This document shows, piece by piece, positions 51,454-60,644 of a stretch of DNA of 64,000 bases. The notes beneath the pieces are model-generated. The model was not told the origin of the DNA. It saw nothing but the letters and a program-made list of their open reading frames with translations, and ran no database searches. This DNA comes from JBEKHT01 sp049516595 (lineage in GTDB: Bacteria; Chloroflexota; Anaerolineae; Anaerolineales; RBG-16-64-43). The position numbers and the translations under genes were made by a program. The stretch spans positions 62,001 through 126,000 of the forward strand of contig JBEKSY010000005.1 in assembly GCA_049516595.1 (NCBI GenBank), written 5' to 3'. The first letter of the stretch is position 1. The number at the start of each line of letters is the position of its first letter.

Positions 51454-52985
51454 GGCCGGATACTTACCCGAGGCAGGATCCGGGATTGGAGCGACTTCAG
51501 GGCTGCCTCGGATCCAGCTTCGATTTGCTCAAGCTCGTGCCTCATCTGGTCAGCGCGTTCGTCTCCTGGCAGGTCAAGCAAGTTAATGCGCACATTCAGT
51601 CCCGCTGATCGCAGGGCCGCGCTCGCCATGAATCCGGCCGTGCCGACATCGGAGGCAGCCGAGGGAAGGCCCATTTCGGCTGCTTGACCTGCTAGCTCCA
51701 GGAGGCGGAAGGCGTGCTGGCAAACTTCGAATGGGATCTGGGCGGCGTGCAGCAAAGCCTCGCGTCTGGAGCGCAGGGCGAGCTCTTGTTCCAGATCGTT
51801 TCCCGAGGGGAGTCGCCGTGCGTGCAGGACCTGCTCGAAGGCCAAGGAGTCCTCCCGCACCGCCTCCTCCATCCGCGCGCGAAGGGCGTCGGCTTCTTGG
51901 ATCATGGTCAGCATGTCTTCCCGGACGCCGGCATACTTGTTTCGCCCCGCAGTCAGGCGGGCCACCATGCCCACCAGCGCCGCGGCCATGGCCGCAGCCA
52001 AGGCGGCTGCCGAACCGCCGCCGGGGGTGGGTTCGCCGGAGGCGAGGTCCTGGAGGAAGCTCTGCTCGGCATGGGCGAGATTCCCCTCGCCGGTCGAGCC
52101 GAGTCGGTTTTCGATCACCTGCCCGGCCGCGAACGGCTCAAGTTGGAGGTACCAGGCAGCCGCATCTAGAAGGGCGGCCTCGGGTACTAGGCCAACGATC
52201 TCTCCCCGGACAATCCTCGTTCCCCAATGGGCTGCTTCACGGCGGACCATCTCACATGCGCGTGCGATTGAGGTTTGCGTATAGTCCGTCAAATTCATGG
52301 AGACCTGCGCCCGGCCCTCCACCAGAAGCCCCAGGGCCTTAACATTTCTCAGTCCTCCAGTCGCTCCGCGCACCGCGCGGGCAATTTTCTTGGCGATCTC
52401 CGCATCGGGCGTGTCCAGGTAGACATTGTAGGCCACCAGAGGTCGCCGAGCTCCGACCACCGTGGCCCCGGCGGGACCGAGTTGTGCAGGGCCAAAGTCG
52501 GGGCGACGATCTGGGTTGGTCCCTATCTCGCCCTTCAGGCCCTCATACTCGCCTCGTCGAATGTCCTCCAGGTTGGCTCGGCCCGGACGAACCGCAGCGG
52601 CCTCATACAGGTAGACCGGGAGGCCTAACTCCTCCGCCAGGCGACTTCCCAGATGCCGCGCCAGATTGACACAATCTGCCAGGGTCAGCCCTTGGAGCGG
52701 AATGAACGGGATCACATCGGTGGCGCCGATGCGCGGATGTTGGCCCACATGTTGATTGAGGTCAATAAGCTGTGCGGCCTGCGCAGTCGCTGCAAAGGCT
52801 GCAGTCTCGACGGCCTCCGGCGAACCCACGAAGGTGAGGACGGTCCGGTTATGGTCGGGGTCGCTATGTTGGTCCAGGAGACGGACTCCGGGGGTGCCCA
52901 CCACCGTTTTCACCAGCTGGCGAATGATCTCGCTGCGACGTCCTTCGGAGAAATTGGGAACACATTCGACCAGTGGAATAGACAT
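51450..52985 (-). CDS. ftcD: Bifunctional glutamate formimidoyltransferase/formimidoyltetrahydrofolate cyclodeaminase
   Basis: A 511-residue fusion of formiminotransferase (about residues 1-295) and cyclodeaminase (about residues 305-505), the same order as in animal FTCD. N-terminal hallmarks are CVPNFSEGR, HSDPDHNRTV, HVGQHPRIGATDVIPF with the catalytic His, and QVSMNLTDY. The cyclodeaminase start LASGEPTPGGGSAAALAAAM is clear, and the C-terminal SDVGTAGFMASAA is conserved. It transfers formimino groups from histidine breakdown to tetrahydrofolate and releases ammonia, feeding one-carbon metabolism. GAGGTGAGG lies upstream of the ATG. hutH, hutU and hutI are not visible here. Confidence 0.93.
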   Translation of the reverse strand: MSIPLVECVPNFSEGRRSEIIRQLVKTVVGTPGVRLLDQHSDPDHNRTVLTFVGSPEAVETAAFAATAQAAQLIDLNQHVGQHPRIGATDVIPFIPLQGLTLADCVNLARHLGSRLAEELGLPVYLYEAAAVRPGRANLEDIRRGEYEGLKGEIGTNPDRRPDFGPAQLGPAGATVVGARRPLVAYNVYLDTPDAEIAKKIARAVRGATGGLRNVKALGLLVEGRAQVSMNLTDYTQTSIARACEMVRREAAHWGTRIVRGEIVGLVPEAALLDAAAWYLQLEPFAAGQVIENRLGSTGEGNLAHAEQSFLQDLASGEPTPGGGSAAALAAAMAAALVGMVARLTAGRNKYAGVREDMLTMIQEADALRARMEEAVREDSLAFEQVLHARRLPSGNDLEQELALRSRREALLHAAQIPFEVCQHAFRLLELAGQAAEMGLPSAASDVGTAGFMASAALRSAGLNVRINLLDLPGDERADQMRHELEQIEAGSEAALKSLQSRILPRVSIRP

Positions 52986-53022
52986 GGTAGCCTCACCTCG
53001 GGTGGTCGGCGACGACGAGGGG

Positions 53023-53028
53023 ATTATA
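53023..53028 (-). promoter_or_regulatory. -10 element of the ftcD-M23 operon
   Basis: TATAAT on the minus strand at 53028-53023, 38 nt before the ftcD start. It faces the sucC promoter, forming a divergent control region of about 75 nt between the two -10 boxes. No good -35 is visible. Confidence 0.55.
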
Positions 53029-53099
53029 TATCTCCCCAGCAGCCGTCAGATGGCCGGCACCCACACAGCGGAAACTTCGCGGGAACGAAAGATCGCAAC

Positions 53100-53139
53100 T
53101 GGTATAATCCTGTCGTTTTGGGCAACCTGACAGGTTGCC
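53100..53139 (+). promoter_or_regulatory. Extended -10 promoter of sucCD and a palindrome at its start site
   Basis: TGGTATAAT (53100-53108) is an extended -10 element. About 12 nt later lies the perfect inverted repeat GGCAACC-TGACA-GGTTGCC (53121-53139), placed just after the expected transcription start and only 6 nt before the ribosome binding site. It could be a repressor operator or an mRNA hairpin that influences initiation. Confidence 0.6.
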
Positions 53140-53154
53140 GGCGGGGGAGTGTCG

Positions 53155-54294
53155 ATGAAACTCCACGAATACCAATCCAAGCAAATCTTTGCCGACAATG
53201 GAGTTCCGATCCCCAAGGGCAGAGTTGCGGTCACCGCAGCGGCTGCGAAGGAAATCGCGGAAGAGCTGGGTGGCCGCGTTGTCATTAAGGCCCAGGTATT
53301 GGTGGGAGGTCGAGGTAAGGCGGGAGGAATTCGTCTGGTCAAGTCCCCTGGGGAGGCCGAGGAGATTGCCACCCAGCTGCTGAGCATGCAGATCAAAGGC
53401 CTTTCCGTGCGGCGCGTCCTGGTGGATGAGGCGGCAAGTATCCGAACGGAAATCTACTTGGGCATCACCAACGACCGAATGGCGCGTCGGCCGGTCATTG
53501 TCGCCTCGGGGGAGGGGGGGGTTGAGATCGAAGAGGTGGCCCGCACCTCGCCCGAGAGAATTGTACGTGTTCCGATCGACCCTTTCTTGGGACTGCGCGA
53601 GTACCAGGCTCGGACCGTGGCCGCGCGCATTGGCCTCGACCGTGACCGTTGGAAGGCCTTTGCACAGATCTGCCTCGGGCTCTATGGGGCCTACTCCCGA
53701 TGCGATGCGACCTTAGCCGAAATCAATCCTCTGATCATCACCGAGGAGGGCAGATTTCTGGCCCTCGATGGCAAGATGCTCATTGATGACAACGCGATGT
53801 TTCGTCACCCGGACTTGGCGGAGATGCGAGACGTGGACGAGGAGCAGCCGGAGGAGACCGAGGCGCGCAAGTACGGTCTGTCCTACGTCAAGATGGACGG
53901 CCAGGTCGGCTGCATGGTGAACGGAGCTGGCTTGGCCATGGCAACCATGGATATCATCAAGTCCTGTGGCGGGAACCCCGCCAACTTCCTGGATATCGGA
54001 GGAGGGGCAAGCTCGGAGAAAGTGGCGGCGGCCCTTCGAATCATTCTTGCCGATGCGAACGTCCGGACCGTGCTGTTCAATATCTTCGGAGGCATCACGC
54101 GTTGCGACGAGGTAGCCCGCGGCATCTTGAGTGCTCTGCGTACTGTTACGAGGCCGGTTCCCATGGTGGCACGCCTGGTGGGCACAAATGAGGAAGAAGG
54201 AAGACGAATCTTGGCGAGCGCGAAGATGGACACGGCCCTGACGCTCGTGGAGGCGGCGCAGAAGGCTGTCACTCTAGCCCAGGGAAAGGGCTGA
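53155..54294 (+). CDS. sucC: Succinate-CoA ligase [ADP/GDP-forming] subunit beta
   Basis: A 379-residue TCA-cycle subunit that binds nucleotide and succinate. The N-terminal MKLHEYQSKQIF, ATP-grasp loop QVLVGGRGKAGGI, EINPLIITEEG, and the C-terminal FLDIGGGASSEKV and NIFGGITRCDEVA are all present. ATG 53155 has GGGGGAG 5 nt upstream; the GTG 6 nt earlier is less likely. It is followed by sucD after 60 nt, so the pair forms the normal heterotetramer. Confidence 0.96.
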   Translation: MKLHEYQSKQIFADNGVPIPKGRVAVTAAAAKEIAEELGGRVVIKAQVLVGGRGKAGGIRLVKSPGEAEEIATQLLSMQIKGLSVRRVLVDEAASIRTEIYLGITNDRMARRPVIVASGEGGVEIEEVARTSPERIVRVPIDPFLGLREYQARTVAARIGLDRDRWKAFAQICLGLYGAYSRCDATLAEINPLIITEEGRFLALDGKMLIDDNAMFRHPDLAEMRDVDEEQPEETEARKYGLSYVKMDGQVGCMVNGAGLAMATMDIIKSCGGNPANFLDIGGGASSEKVAAALRIILADANVRTVLFNIFGGITRCDEVARGILSALRTVTRPVPMVARLVGTNEEEGRRILASAKMDTALTLVEAAQKAVTLAQGKG

Positions 54295-54354
54295 ACCTCC
54301 CCGTGGGTCTCCCCCGCTGGCGCGAGGATCGGGATCTCGAAGGGTAGGGGGGTC

Positions 54355-55218
54355 ATGAGCATATTGGTCAACAAGAACACCAAGGTCGTGGTCCAAGGCA
54401 TCACGGGTCACGAAGGTCTGTTCCACACCGAGCAAATGCTGGAATACGGGACCCGTATCGTAGCTGGCGTGCGACCCGGGAAGGGTGGGGAGTGGGTCGC
54501 GGGGGGAAAAGTCCCCGTCTTCGACACTGTGTCCGGAGCCCTGGAAGCGACCGGCGCGAATTGCGCCGTCATCTTCGTTCCCGCTCGGGGAGCCACCGAT
54601 GCGATCCTCGAGGCCGGCGAGGTGGGTATCCCCCTGATTGTCTGCATCAGCGAGGGCATTCCGATCCAGGACATGATACGGGTGCGCCTTTTCCTGGATC
54701 AGAGAGGAGTGAGGCTCGTTGGTCCAAATTGCCCAGGCCTGCTCACCCCCGGAGAAACCAAAGTCGGCATTATCCCCGGCCACATTGCCCGGCCCGGGAA
54801 CGTTGGAATCGTGTCCAGATCGGGGACTCTCACCTATGAAGTGATCCATGCCCTTTCCGAAGGGGGCATGGGACAATCAACCTGTGTGGGGATGGGGGGA
54901 GATCCAGTGCACGGCATCGGCTTCCTGGAGGCCCTCGAATTGTTCGAAGGCGATCCCCAGACAGACAAGGTCGTACTGATCGGGGAAATTGGCGGCAACG
55001 ATGAGGAAAGGGCGGCGGAGTTCATCGCCGATCACATGACCAAGCCGGTGGTGGCCTTTATCGCGGGTCAGACAGCCCCGGCCGGGAAGCGAATGGGGCA
55101 TGCTGGGGCGATCATCGAAGGGGGTTCTGGCACCGCCGCGGGGAAAATGCGGGCGCTGGAAAGCGTCGGGGTGAAGGTCGCAGGCCATCCGGATGAAATC
55201 CCGACCCTGCTGAGGTAA
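54355..55218 (+). CDS. sucD: Succinate-CoA ligase [ADP-forming] subunit alpha
   Basis: A 287-residue subunit that binds CoA and carries the phosphohistidine. The CoA site is VVVQGITGHEGLFHTEQM near the N-terminus, with GPNCPG and GIVSRSGTLTYE. The phosphorylated His is in RMGHAGAIIEGG near residue 245, and GEIGGNDEERAAEF is the conserved Glu region. The ATG has a GGGTAGGGGGG purine tract upstream. It makes succinyl-CoA/succinate conversion and substrate-level phosphorylation possible. Confidence 0.96.
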   Translation: MSILVNKNTKVVVQGITGHEGLFHTEQMLEYGTRIVAGVRPGKGGEWVAGGKVPVFDTVSGALEATGANCAVIFVPARGATDAILEAGEVGIPLIVCISEGIPIQDMIRVRLFLDQRGVRLVGPNCPGLLTPGETKVGIIPGHIARPGNVGIVSRSGTLTYEVIHALSEGGMGQSTCVGMGGDPVHGIGFLEALELFEGDPQTDKVVLIGEIGGNDEERAAEFIADHMTKPVVAFIAGQTAPAGKRMGHAGAIIEGGSGTAAGKMRALESVGVKVAGHPDEIPTLLR

Positions 55219-55258
55219 GGGAGGCCGCACCTCGGGAGAGCGCAGGAGCTCCTCACGG

Positions 55259-55954
55259 ATGGGGGGGCGCGCACAGGGTATGGAGGGAGATCTGAGACCC
55301 CATCAGCAACCTGAAGCCACCGGACCTTCTGGGCAAGGCGGTCTGGATTGGATTCAAGTGGGCGGTTGGAAGGTGGAGGCCAGGCTCTTGCGTCTGACCG
55401 CTTCAAGGCGATGCGATCTGGCCGAGTGTCGCGGACATTGTTGCGGGGGGGGCGTGTGGATCGATGTGGGTGAGGCGGCGCGGATCGTCGAGGCGGCAGG
55501 CCAGATCAAACCTCACTTGCCGGTGCCCTTGCGGGACGAGGAGCTCTGGTTTGACGGGGTCGTGGAGGCGGATGCGGATTTCCCCACCGGCTATGCGATG
55601 GGAACGCGTGTTCAGCCCAGTCCCGACCATCCAATGGGATCGGCCTGCGTCTTCCTGCGGCCTGACTTCCGTTGCGCCCTGCAAGTGGCGGGGAATGCGA
55701 ATGGGGAAGGGGCCTGGAAGTACAAGCCGTTCTATTGTGCCTTGCACCCTATCACCCGGAGCGGCCAGGAGATCTCGTTGGATGCAGAGAATGAGATCTA
55801 TATCGAGGGGGGTTGCTGCCATCGGCCCGGAACCGAGCAGACCCCGATGTACCTTTTCTTCGAGCGGGAGATGCGACTGGCCATGGGTGACGACGACTAC
55901 AAAAAGCTCCAGGCCATTGGAAGGGGAGATCGATCCTCGACCCTTCAGAAATAG
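55259..55954 (+). CDS. Cysteine-cluster protein of the DUF3109/YkgJ type
   Basis: A 231-residue protein of a zinc/iron-chelating cysteine-cluster family. Cysteines lie at RRCDLAECRGHCCGGG (about residues 51-62), GSACVFLRPDFRCALQ (about 125-140), KPFYCALHPI and GGCCHRP (about 160-195), and FEREMRLAMG is near the end. They could bind an Fe-S cluster or Zn. The N-terminal 35 residues are variable. It follows sucD by 40 nt and may be co-transcribed. A degraded paralogue lies at 9453-9985. ATG 55259 has AGGAGCTCCTCACGG upstream. Confidence 0.78.
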   Translation: MGGRAQGMEGDLRPHQQPEATGPSGQGGLDWIQVGGWKVEARLLRLTASRRCDLAECRGHCCGGGVWIDVGEAARIVEAAGQIKPHLPVPLRDEELWFDGVVEADADFPTGYAMGTRVQPSPDHPMGSACVFLRPDFRCALQVAGNANGEGAWKYKPFYCALHPITRSGQEISLDAENEIYIEGGCCHRPGTEQTPMYLFFEREMRLAMGDDDYKKLQAIGRGDRSSTLQK

Positions 55955-56695
55955 CAGCGCCTTCGGGGAGCCCGTGGCTCGAATTGGGCTCGCAATTGCC
56001 ATTGCTCGTTGCCTAATTGGCGCCATCGAGATTATTGACCCGGTGCCAGGATAGTGATGGACTCACCCGAACCCCCGGATGGCTGTCCCTGCTTGGCTCT
56101 CGATCCTCTGGCAGAAAACTTGGAATGTGCGCTCGATACCCTCGTGTTGTCGTGCGGCCCCCCAAATTGTCTGTCGAATCCGCGGGTTCGCCGCCTTCCG
56201 GTCGTTTCTTGGATCCCTGCCAGCCGCCCCTCCCCCAACTTGGGTTCCGCCCCCTCCGGACCTCGCCTGGACTCAGGCCTGAATGCCTTCTCGTGGATCA
56301 CCATCGACTTTGGCATCCATACCCCGCTGGCCCCGCCGGTGTTCCTCTTCCGGCGATTGTGGCCCTTTGGTCCCTTGGGTCTTAGAATGCTTGCGGCGAT
56401 CCTCGCAGGCGGAGCCGTCGACCTCACACCTGATGTTGGAAGCGGGACCAGGAAAGTTCTTCCCGGGGGAATTTCCCACAGCCGCCCTTTGCCGACCATC
56501 GCAAAGGCGAGCCCGATTGCTCCGGGACGGCGCCTTCCTCGGGTCGGCCCAGCGCGCGCTTGCGAGTGGGGCGCATCTTGGTACTGGCTTGGGAAGGTCA
56601 CGGCTTGGGAGAGGAGGGTCGGCCCTCCGGCCGAATCCCTTCCCAGTCGCTCCGCACCCGGGGGGCCTTGGGTTGGTTAGAAGCAGGAGAGATCG
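55955..56695. other. Long non-coding stretch before nuoL, possible gene relic
   Basis: About 740 nt. An open frame of 208 codons (56054-56680, plus) has strongly biased Pro/Ser/Gly composition and no recognisable domain. Parts of other frames look slightly protein-like (for example RILVLAWEGHGLGEEGR near 56570), as expected for a decayed gene, but no family could be named. No RNA gene or repeat was recognised. Confidence 0.3.
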
Positions 56696-58705
56696 ATGCC
56701 ACAAAGCGCTTCCTTGACAGTCTTCGGGCTCGTTCCCCTGGTGGCCTTCTTACCCCTGATCGGCTTGCTGACCAACTTGGCGCTCGGCCGTCACCTTGGC
56801 GAGCACTTCGTTTCCTGGGTTGCCTGTTCGGCTGCCCTCCTGGCGCTGGGAATGTCGGTGGCTTTAGCGGTAGCCCTGTTTTTTGCCCCCGCCGGGGCGA
56901 TCATCCATCTCGCAGATTGGATCCAGGTGGGGCAACTCTCGGTCCCCTGGGATTTCCAAGTGGATACCCTTTCCGTGACCATGATGCTTGTAGTCACCGG
57001 GGTCGGTTCGCTGATCCATGTCTATTCCGTGGGCTACATGCACGAGGACGTCCGGCTCAACCAGGATCCGGGTCGATACACCCGCTTCTTTGTCTACTTC
57101 AATCTCTTCCTGGTTGCGATGCTCATTCTGGTCTGCGCCGACAGCTTCCTGATGATGTTTGTGGGCTGGGAGGGAGTCGGTTTGTGCTCTTATCTGCTGA
57201 TCAGCTTCTGGTATGAGAAAGGAAAGGACGGCATCGGCAATGCCGTTGCGGGCCGAAAGGCTTTCGTGGCGACCCGCGTTGGAGACGTGGGCTTCTTGCT
57301 CGCCATGTTTCTGGTCTTTTGGACGTTCGGAAGCCTCCGCTTTGAACCGGTATTTTCAAAAGCCCAGCAGCTGGGGCCGGCCGTGAGCGGTGCGGCCACG
57401 GCCATCACCCTCCTGCTCCTACTTGGAGCCGTTGGCAAGTCGGCCCAGATCCCTCTTCACATTTGGCTGCCCGATGCGATGGCTGGCCCCACCCCCGTCT
57501 CTGCCCTGATCCACGCCGCCACGATGGTGACTGCGGGGGTCTACATGATTGCACGCTTGCATGTTCTCTTCGCACTTGCGCCATTCTCGCAGGATGTCGT
57601 GGCCCTCGTGGGGGCCATTACCGCGCTCTTTGCGGCCACCATCGCCCTGGCCCAGAATGACATCAAGAAAGTCCTGGCCTATTCGACTATCAGCCAGCTG
57701 GGTTACATGATTGCCGCGGCAGGCATGGGGGCCTACGTGGCCGCGATGTTTCACCTGGTGACGCACGCCTTTTTCAAGGCCCTGCTCTTCCTCGGTGCCG
57801 GATCGGTGATTCAAGGGCTGGAGCAGGGTCACCGGGATCGCGGTCCGGCCGCAGGCCGCGAGGGGATCGCAGACGTCGAACAGGAATTCAACGCGCAGGA
57901 TATGCGCAATATGGGGGGGCTGTGGGGCAAGATGCCCATCACGGCCTGGACCTACCTCCTGGCTGCCCTGGCGTTGTCGGGGATTCCGCCTACGGCCGGT
58001 TTCTTTTCCAAGGACGAGATTCTCACGCACGCGGCGGGGACAAACTTCGTTGTCTATTTGCTCCTGGCGTTGGCGGCCTTCCTCACCGCGCTCTACATGA
58101 CGCGTCAGGTCTGGCTCGTTTTCTTCGCCAAGCCGCGCACTGCGGCAGCGGAGAATGCCCGCGAGAATCCGGCCGTGATGACTGGGCCGTTGATCGTGCT
58201 GGGAATCGGCGCGTTTTTGGGTGGGTTGATCAACTTTCCACGCTTGTCCAGTCTGGCGCAATGGCTCGCGCACACGCTGGGGGAAGTGGAAGGCGCCCCC
58301 TTCAGCTTGCCAGTCTCGGCGATCTCGACGGGGGCTGCGCTGCTGGCCGTCGGGCTGGGGGTGATGGCTTACCGGTCGCGCGGGGCGCAGCCGGAGGCCT
58401 CAGATCCTCTGCGGAGAATCCTCGGGTCGGCTTTTGAGGGCATGGAGAAGGCCTGGTGGGTGGACCAGCTTTACGATCTTCTGGTCCTGCGACCCTACCA
58501 CTGGCTGGCGGGATTCCTCGCAGATCGGGTCGACGCTCAGGGCGTCGACGTCGCATTTGACGGCCTGGGGGCTCTGGCCCGGAAAGCCGGCGGCGGTCTC
58601 CGGAAGCTTCAGGTCGGCAAGGTTCGCACCTATTTGCTCATCTTCCTAATAGCAGCCATCTTGATCCTGGGCTACTTTCTCCTTCTCCCAAGGGGAGGGC
58701 TCTAG
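56696..58705 (+). CDS. nuoL: NADH-quinone oxidoreductase subunit L
   Basis: A 669-residue, 16-helix proton-pumping subunit of complex I. Hallmarks are FVGWEGVGLCSYLLISFWY with the key Glu, AGRKAFVATRVGD, GKSAQIPLHIWLPDAMAGPTPVSALIHAATMVTAG, NDIKKVLAYSTISQLGYM with the essential Lys, and the lateral helix near the C-terminus. It is a standard NuoL, distinct from the hydrogenase subunits at the left end. ATG 56696 has GCAGGAGAG upstream. Only nuoM follows; other nuo genes are not in the window. Confidence 0.95.
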   Translation: MPQSASLTVFGLVPLVAFLPLIGLLTNLALGRHLGEHFVSWVACSAALLALGMSVALAVALFFAPAGAIIHLADWIQVGQLSVPWDFQVDTLSVTMMLVVTGVGSLIHVYSVGYMHEDVRLNQDPGRYTRFFVYFNLFLVAMLILVCADSFLMMFVGWEGVGLCSYLLISFWYEKGKDGIGNAVAGRKAFVATRVGDVGFLLAMFLVFWTFGSLRFEPVFSKAQQLGPAVSGAATAITLLLLLGAVGKSAQIPLHIWLPDAMAGPTPVSALIHAATMVTAGVYMIARLHVLFALAPFSQDVVALVGAITALFAATIALAQNDIKKVLAYSTISQLGYMIAAAGMGAYVAAMFHLVTHAFFKALLFLGAGSVIQGLEQGHRDRGPAAGREGIADVEQEFNAQDMRNMGGLWGKMPITAWTYLLAALALSGIPPTAGFFSKDEILTHAAGTNFVVYLLLALAAFLTALYMTRQVWLVFFAKPRTAAAENARENPAVMTGPLIVLGIGAFLGGLINFPRLSSLAQWLAHTLGEVEGAPFSLPVSAISTGAALLAVGLGVMAYRSRGAQPEASDPLRRILGSAFEGMEKAWWVDQLYDLLVLRPYHWLAGFLADRVDAQGVDVAFDGLGALARKAGGGLRKLQVGKVRTYLLIFLIAAILILGYFLLLPRGGL

Positions 58706-58739
58706 CCGGGTCTGGCAAGCGGTCTGGCGGGGAGAAACC

Positions 58740-60251
58740 ATGAATGTTTTGCTTCACCCTCTGACGCTGGTAGTCTTCTTCCCCTTGGTGGGGGTGGTGC
58801 TCCTGCTTTTTCTAAAAGAGGAGCAGCGCAAGGAACAGGGATGGATCGCCTTTCTCACCTCCCTGGTCACTTTCGGTCTGTCGCTTTGGGTGTTGGCGCG
58901 ATTCCAGCTGGGGAACCCCGATCTGCAGCTTGAGCTGCGTGTCCCTTGGATCCAGATCGGTGGCATCTGGAACATGGAGTTCCACCTTGGGGTGGATGGG
59001 ATCAGCCTCCTCCTTCTTCTGTTGACCACCCTGCTTTCGACCGTCGCGATCCTCTCGAGCTGGGGGACCGTCAGAGAGCGGAGCCGCGAGTTCTACATCG
59101 TTTTTCTGCTGCTGGAAATCGGGATGACGGGTGTTTTTCTGGCGCTGGACTTGTTCCTTTTCTACATCTTCTGGGAGTTCACCCTGGTACCGATGTACCT
59201 CCTGATCGGGATCTGGGGGGGGCCGCGCAAGATCTACGCCGCACTCAAGTTCTTTCTGTACACCATGGCCGGCTCGGTCCTCATGTTCCTGGCCATCATC
59301 TGGTTGGGGATGTCAGGCGGGACATTCTCCCTCCCCGATTTGATTGCCCGGGGCCAGATCCCCTCCTCGGCCCAAACCTTCTTATTCCTTGCCTTTGGCC
59401 TGGCATTTGCCATCAAGGTTCCGGTTTGGCCTCTTCACTCCTGGTTGCCCGATGCGCATGTCGAAGCGCCCACGGCTGGATCCGTCCTCCTGGCCGGCAT
59501 CCTGCTGAAAATGGGGACCTATGGCTTCCTGCGCTTTAACCTTACGCTTTTCCCTCAGGCTTCGATCCGGTTTGCCCCGCTCATCTCGGTCCTCGCGGTT
59601 ATCGGGATCCTTTACGGTGCCGCCGTTTCTTATGCCCAGAAAGATTGGAAGAAACTTGTTGCCTTCTCTTCGGTCAGCCATCTTGGTTTCATCATGCTGG
59701 GAATCTTTGCTTTGAACCCCGAAGGAATCCAAGGCGCTCTCCTGCAAATGGTCAACCACGGCATTTCCACGGGTGCTTTGTTCCTCATCGTTGGCATGAT
59801 TTACGAGCGCAGACACACACGGGAGCTGGCGGCCTTGGGGGGCATCTGGAGGCGGATGCCAATCTATGGCGGGCTGGCGCTCGTCGTCTCACTCTCCTCC
59901 ATGGGCCTGCCCGGGCTCAATGGATTCGTCGGCGAGTTCACCATCCTGCTCGGCGCTTTCGGTTCTCGGGTTCTGGGATCACCTCTCTATGCGGTCTTCG
60001 GCGTAGTCGGAGTCGTTTTGTCTGCCATTTACATCCTTCTTATGTTCGAGAGGGTTTTCCTGGGAACCTCTCGGGACCCGAAAAACCAGAGCCTGAGGGA
60101 TCTGTCGGTGCGGGAGTTGTTCACCCTGGCCCCCTTGGTTCTCCTCATGTTCTGGATCGGACTCTACCCTAAGCCCTTCTTTGCGCTGATGGCCCCCTCG
60201 TTGATGAAGGTGATCTCCGGCCTTCAAAGCGCCGTGGTGGCCGTGCGCTAG
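58740..60251 (+). CDS. nuoM: NADH-quinone oxidoreductase subunit M
   Basis: A 503-residue, 14-helix antiporter-like complex I subunit. Visible are YIFWEFTLVPMYLLIGIWGG with the channel Glu, AIKVPVWPLHSWLPDAHVEAPTAGSVLLAGILLKMG, QKDWKKLVAFSSVSHLGF and the C-terminal GLNGFVGEF. It lies 34 nt after nuoL with GGGGAGAAACC before ATG 58740. nuoN, the usual next gene, is missing; a promoter and tRNA-Ser follow. Confidence 0.95.
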   Translation: MNVLLHPLTLVVFFPLVGVVLLLFLKEEQRKEQGWIAFLTSLVTFGLSLWVLARFQLGNPDLQLELRVPWIQIGGIWNMEFHLGVDGISLLLLLLTTLLSTVAILSSWGTVRERSREFYIVFLLLEIGMTGVFLALDLFLFYIFWEFTLVPMYLLIGIWGGPRKIYAALKFFLYTMAGSVLMFLAIIWLGMSGGTFSLPDLIARGQIPSSAQTFLFLAFGLAFAIKVPVWPLHSWLPDAHVEAPTAGSVLLAGILLKMGTYGFLRFNLTLFPQASIRFAPLISVLAVIGILYGAAVSYAQKDWKKLVAFSSVSHLGFIMLGIFALNPEGIQGALLQMVNHGISTGALFLIVGMIYERRHTRELAALGGIWRRMPIYGGLALVVSLSSMGLPGLNGFVGEFTILLGAFGSRVLGSPLYAVFGVVGVVLSAIYILLMFERVFLGTSRDPKNQSLRDLSVRELFTLAPLVLLMFWIGLYPKPFFALMAPSLMKVISGLQSAVVAVR

Positions 60252-60460
60252 CACCCCCCGGAGGTCGGCTGGAGAATCCGCAAGGACGATCCGGAGGTCG
60301 GACGAGGACGGCCTGACCAAGGCCTTGGATCTCGCTCGATCGTCGTCCTCATGAGCAATACCCCGGTCCAACAGAATATTCCCCAGGAGGGCTCCGCCCG
60401 GCCGCGAACCCGATGAACGTCGACCTCTGGCCGGGGTACCGGAAGGAGCCTGGGGGCCGA

Positions 60461-60469
60461 TGATATAAT
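60461..60469 (+). promoter_or_regulatory. Extended -10 promoter of tRNA-Ser
   Basis: TGATATAAT (60461-60469), a TGn-extended consensus -10, lies 42 nt before the mature tRNA 5' end. No -35 resemblance at 17 nt, as is common for extended -10 promoters. Confidence 0.6.
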
Positions 60470-60511
60470 CCCGACGCGTCGCCTGGGACGGCAATCAGCG
60501 GCGCAAGCGTT

Positions 60512-60598
60512 GGAGAGGTAGCGTAGTCTGGCCTAACGCGCGCGCCTGGAGAGCGCGTGAGCCGAAAGGCTCCGCGGGTTCAAATCCCGCCCTCTCCG
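60512..60598 (+). tRNA. tRNA-Ser (anticodon GGA)
   Basis: A class II tRNA of 87 nt. The acceptor is GGAGAGG (60512-60518) with CCTCTCC (60591-60597) and discriminator G. The anticodon arm CGCGC-CTGGAGA-GCGCG gives anticodon GGA, reading UCC and UCU. A long variable arm GAGCC-GAAA-GGCTC is typical of serine tRNA, and the T arm is GCGGG-TTCAAAT-CCCGC. CCA is not encoded. Confidence 0.96.
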
Positions 60599-60605
60599 CC
60601 TGTTA

Positions 60606-60635
60606 GGCACCGAAGCACGGTGCCTTTTCTTTTTT
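60606..60635 (+). terminator. Intrinsic terminator of tRNA-Ser
   Basis: GGCACCG (60606-60612), loop AAGCA, CGGTGCC (60618-60624), then TTTTCTTTTTT. A textbook intrinsic terminator starting 8 nt after the tRNA and ending just before the convergent isomerase gene. Confidence 0.94.
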
Positions 60636-60644
60636 GGGGGCAGA

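Noticed and set aside
60258..60301. Short direct repeat CCGGAGGTCGG after nuoM
   Set aside because: Only two 11-nt copies about 33 nt apart; too short and too few to be a CRISPR or other repeat array.
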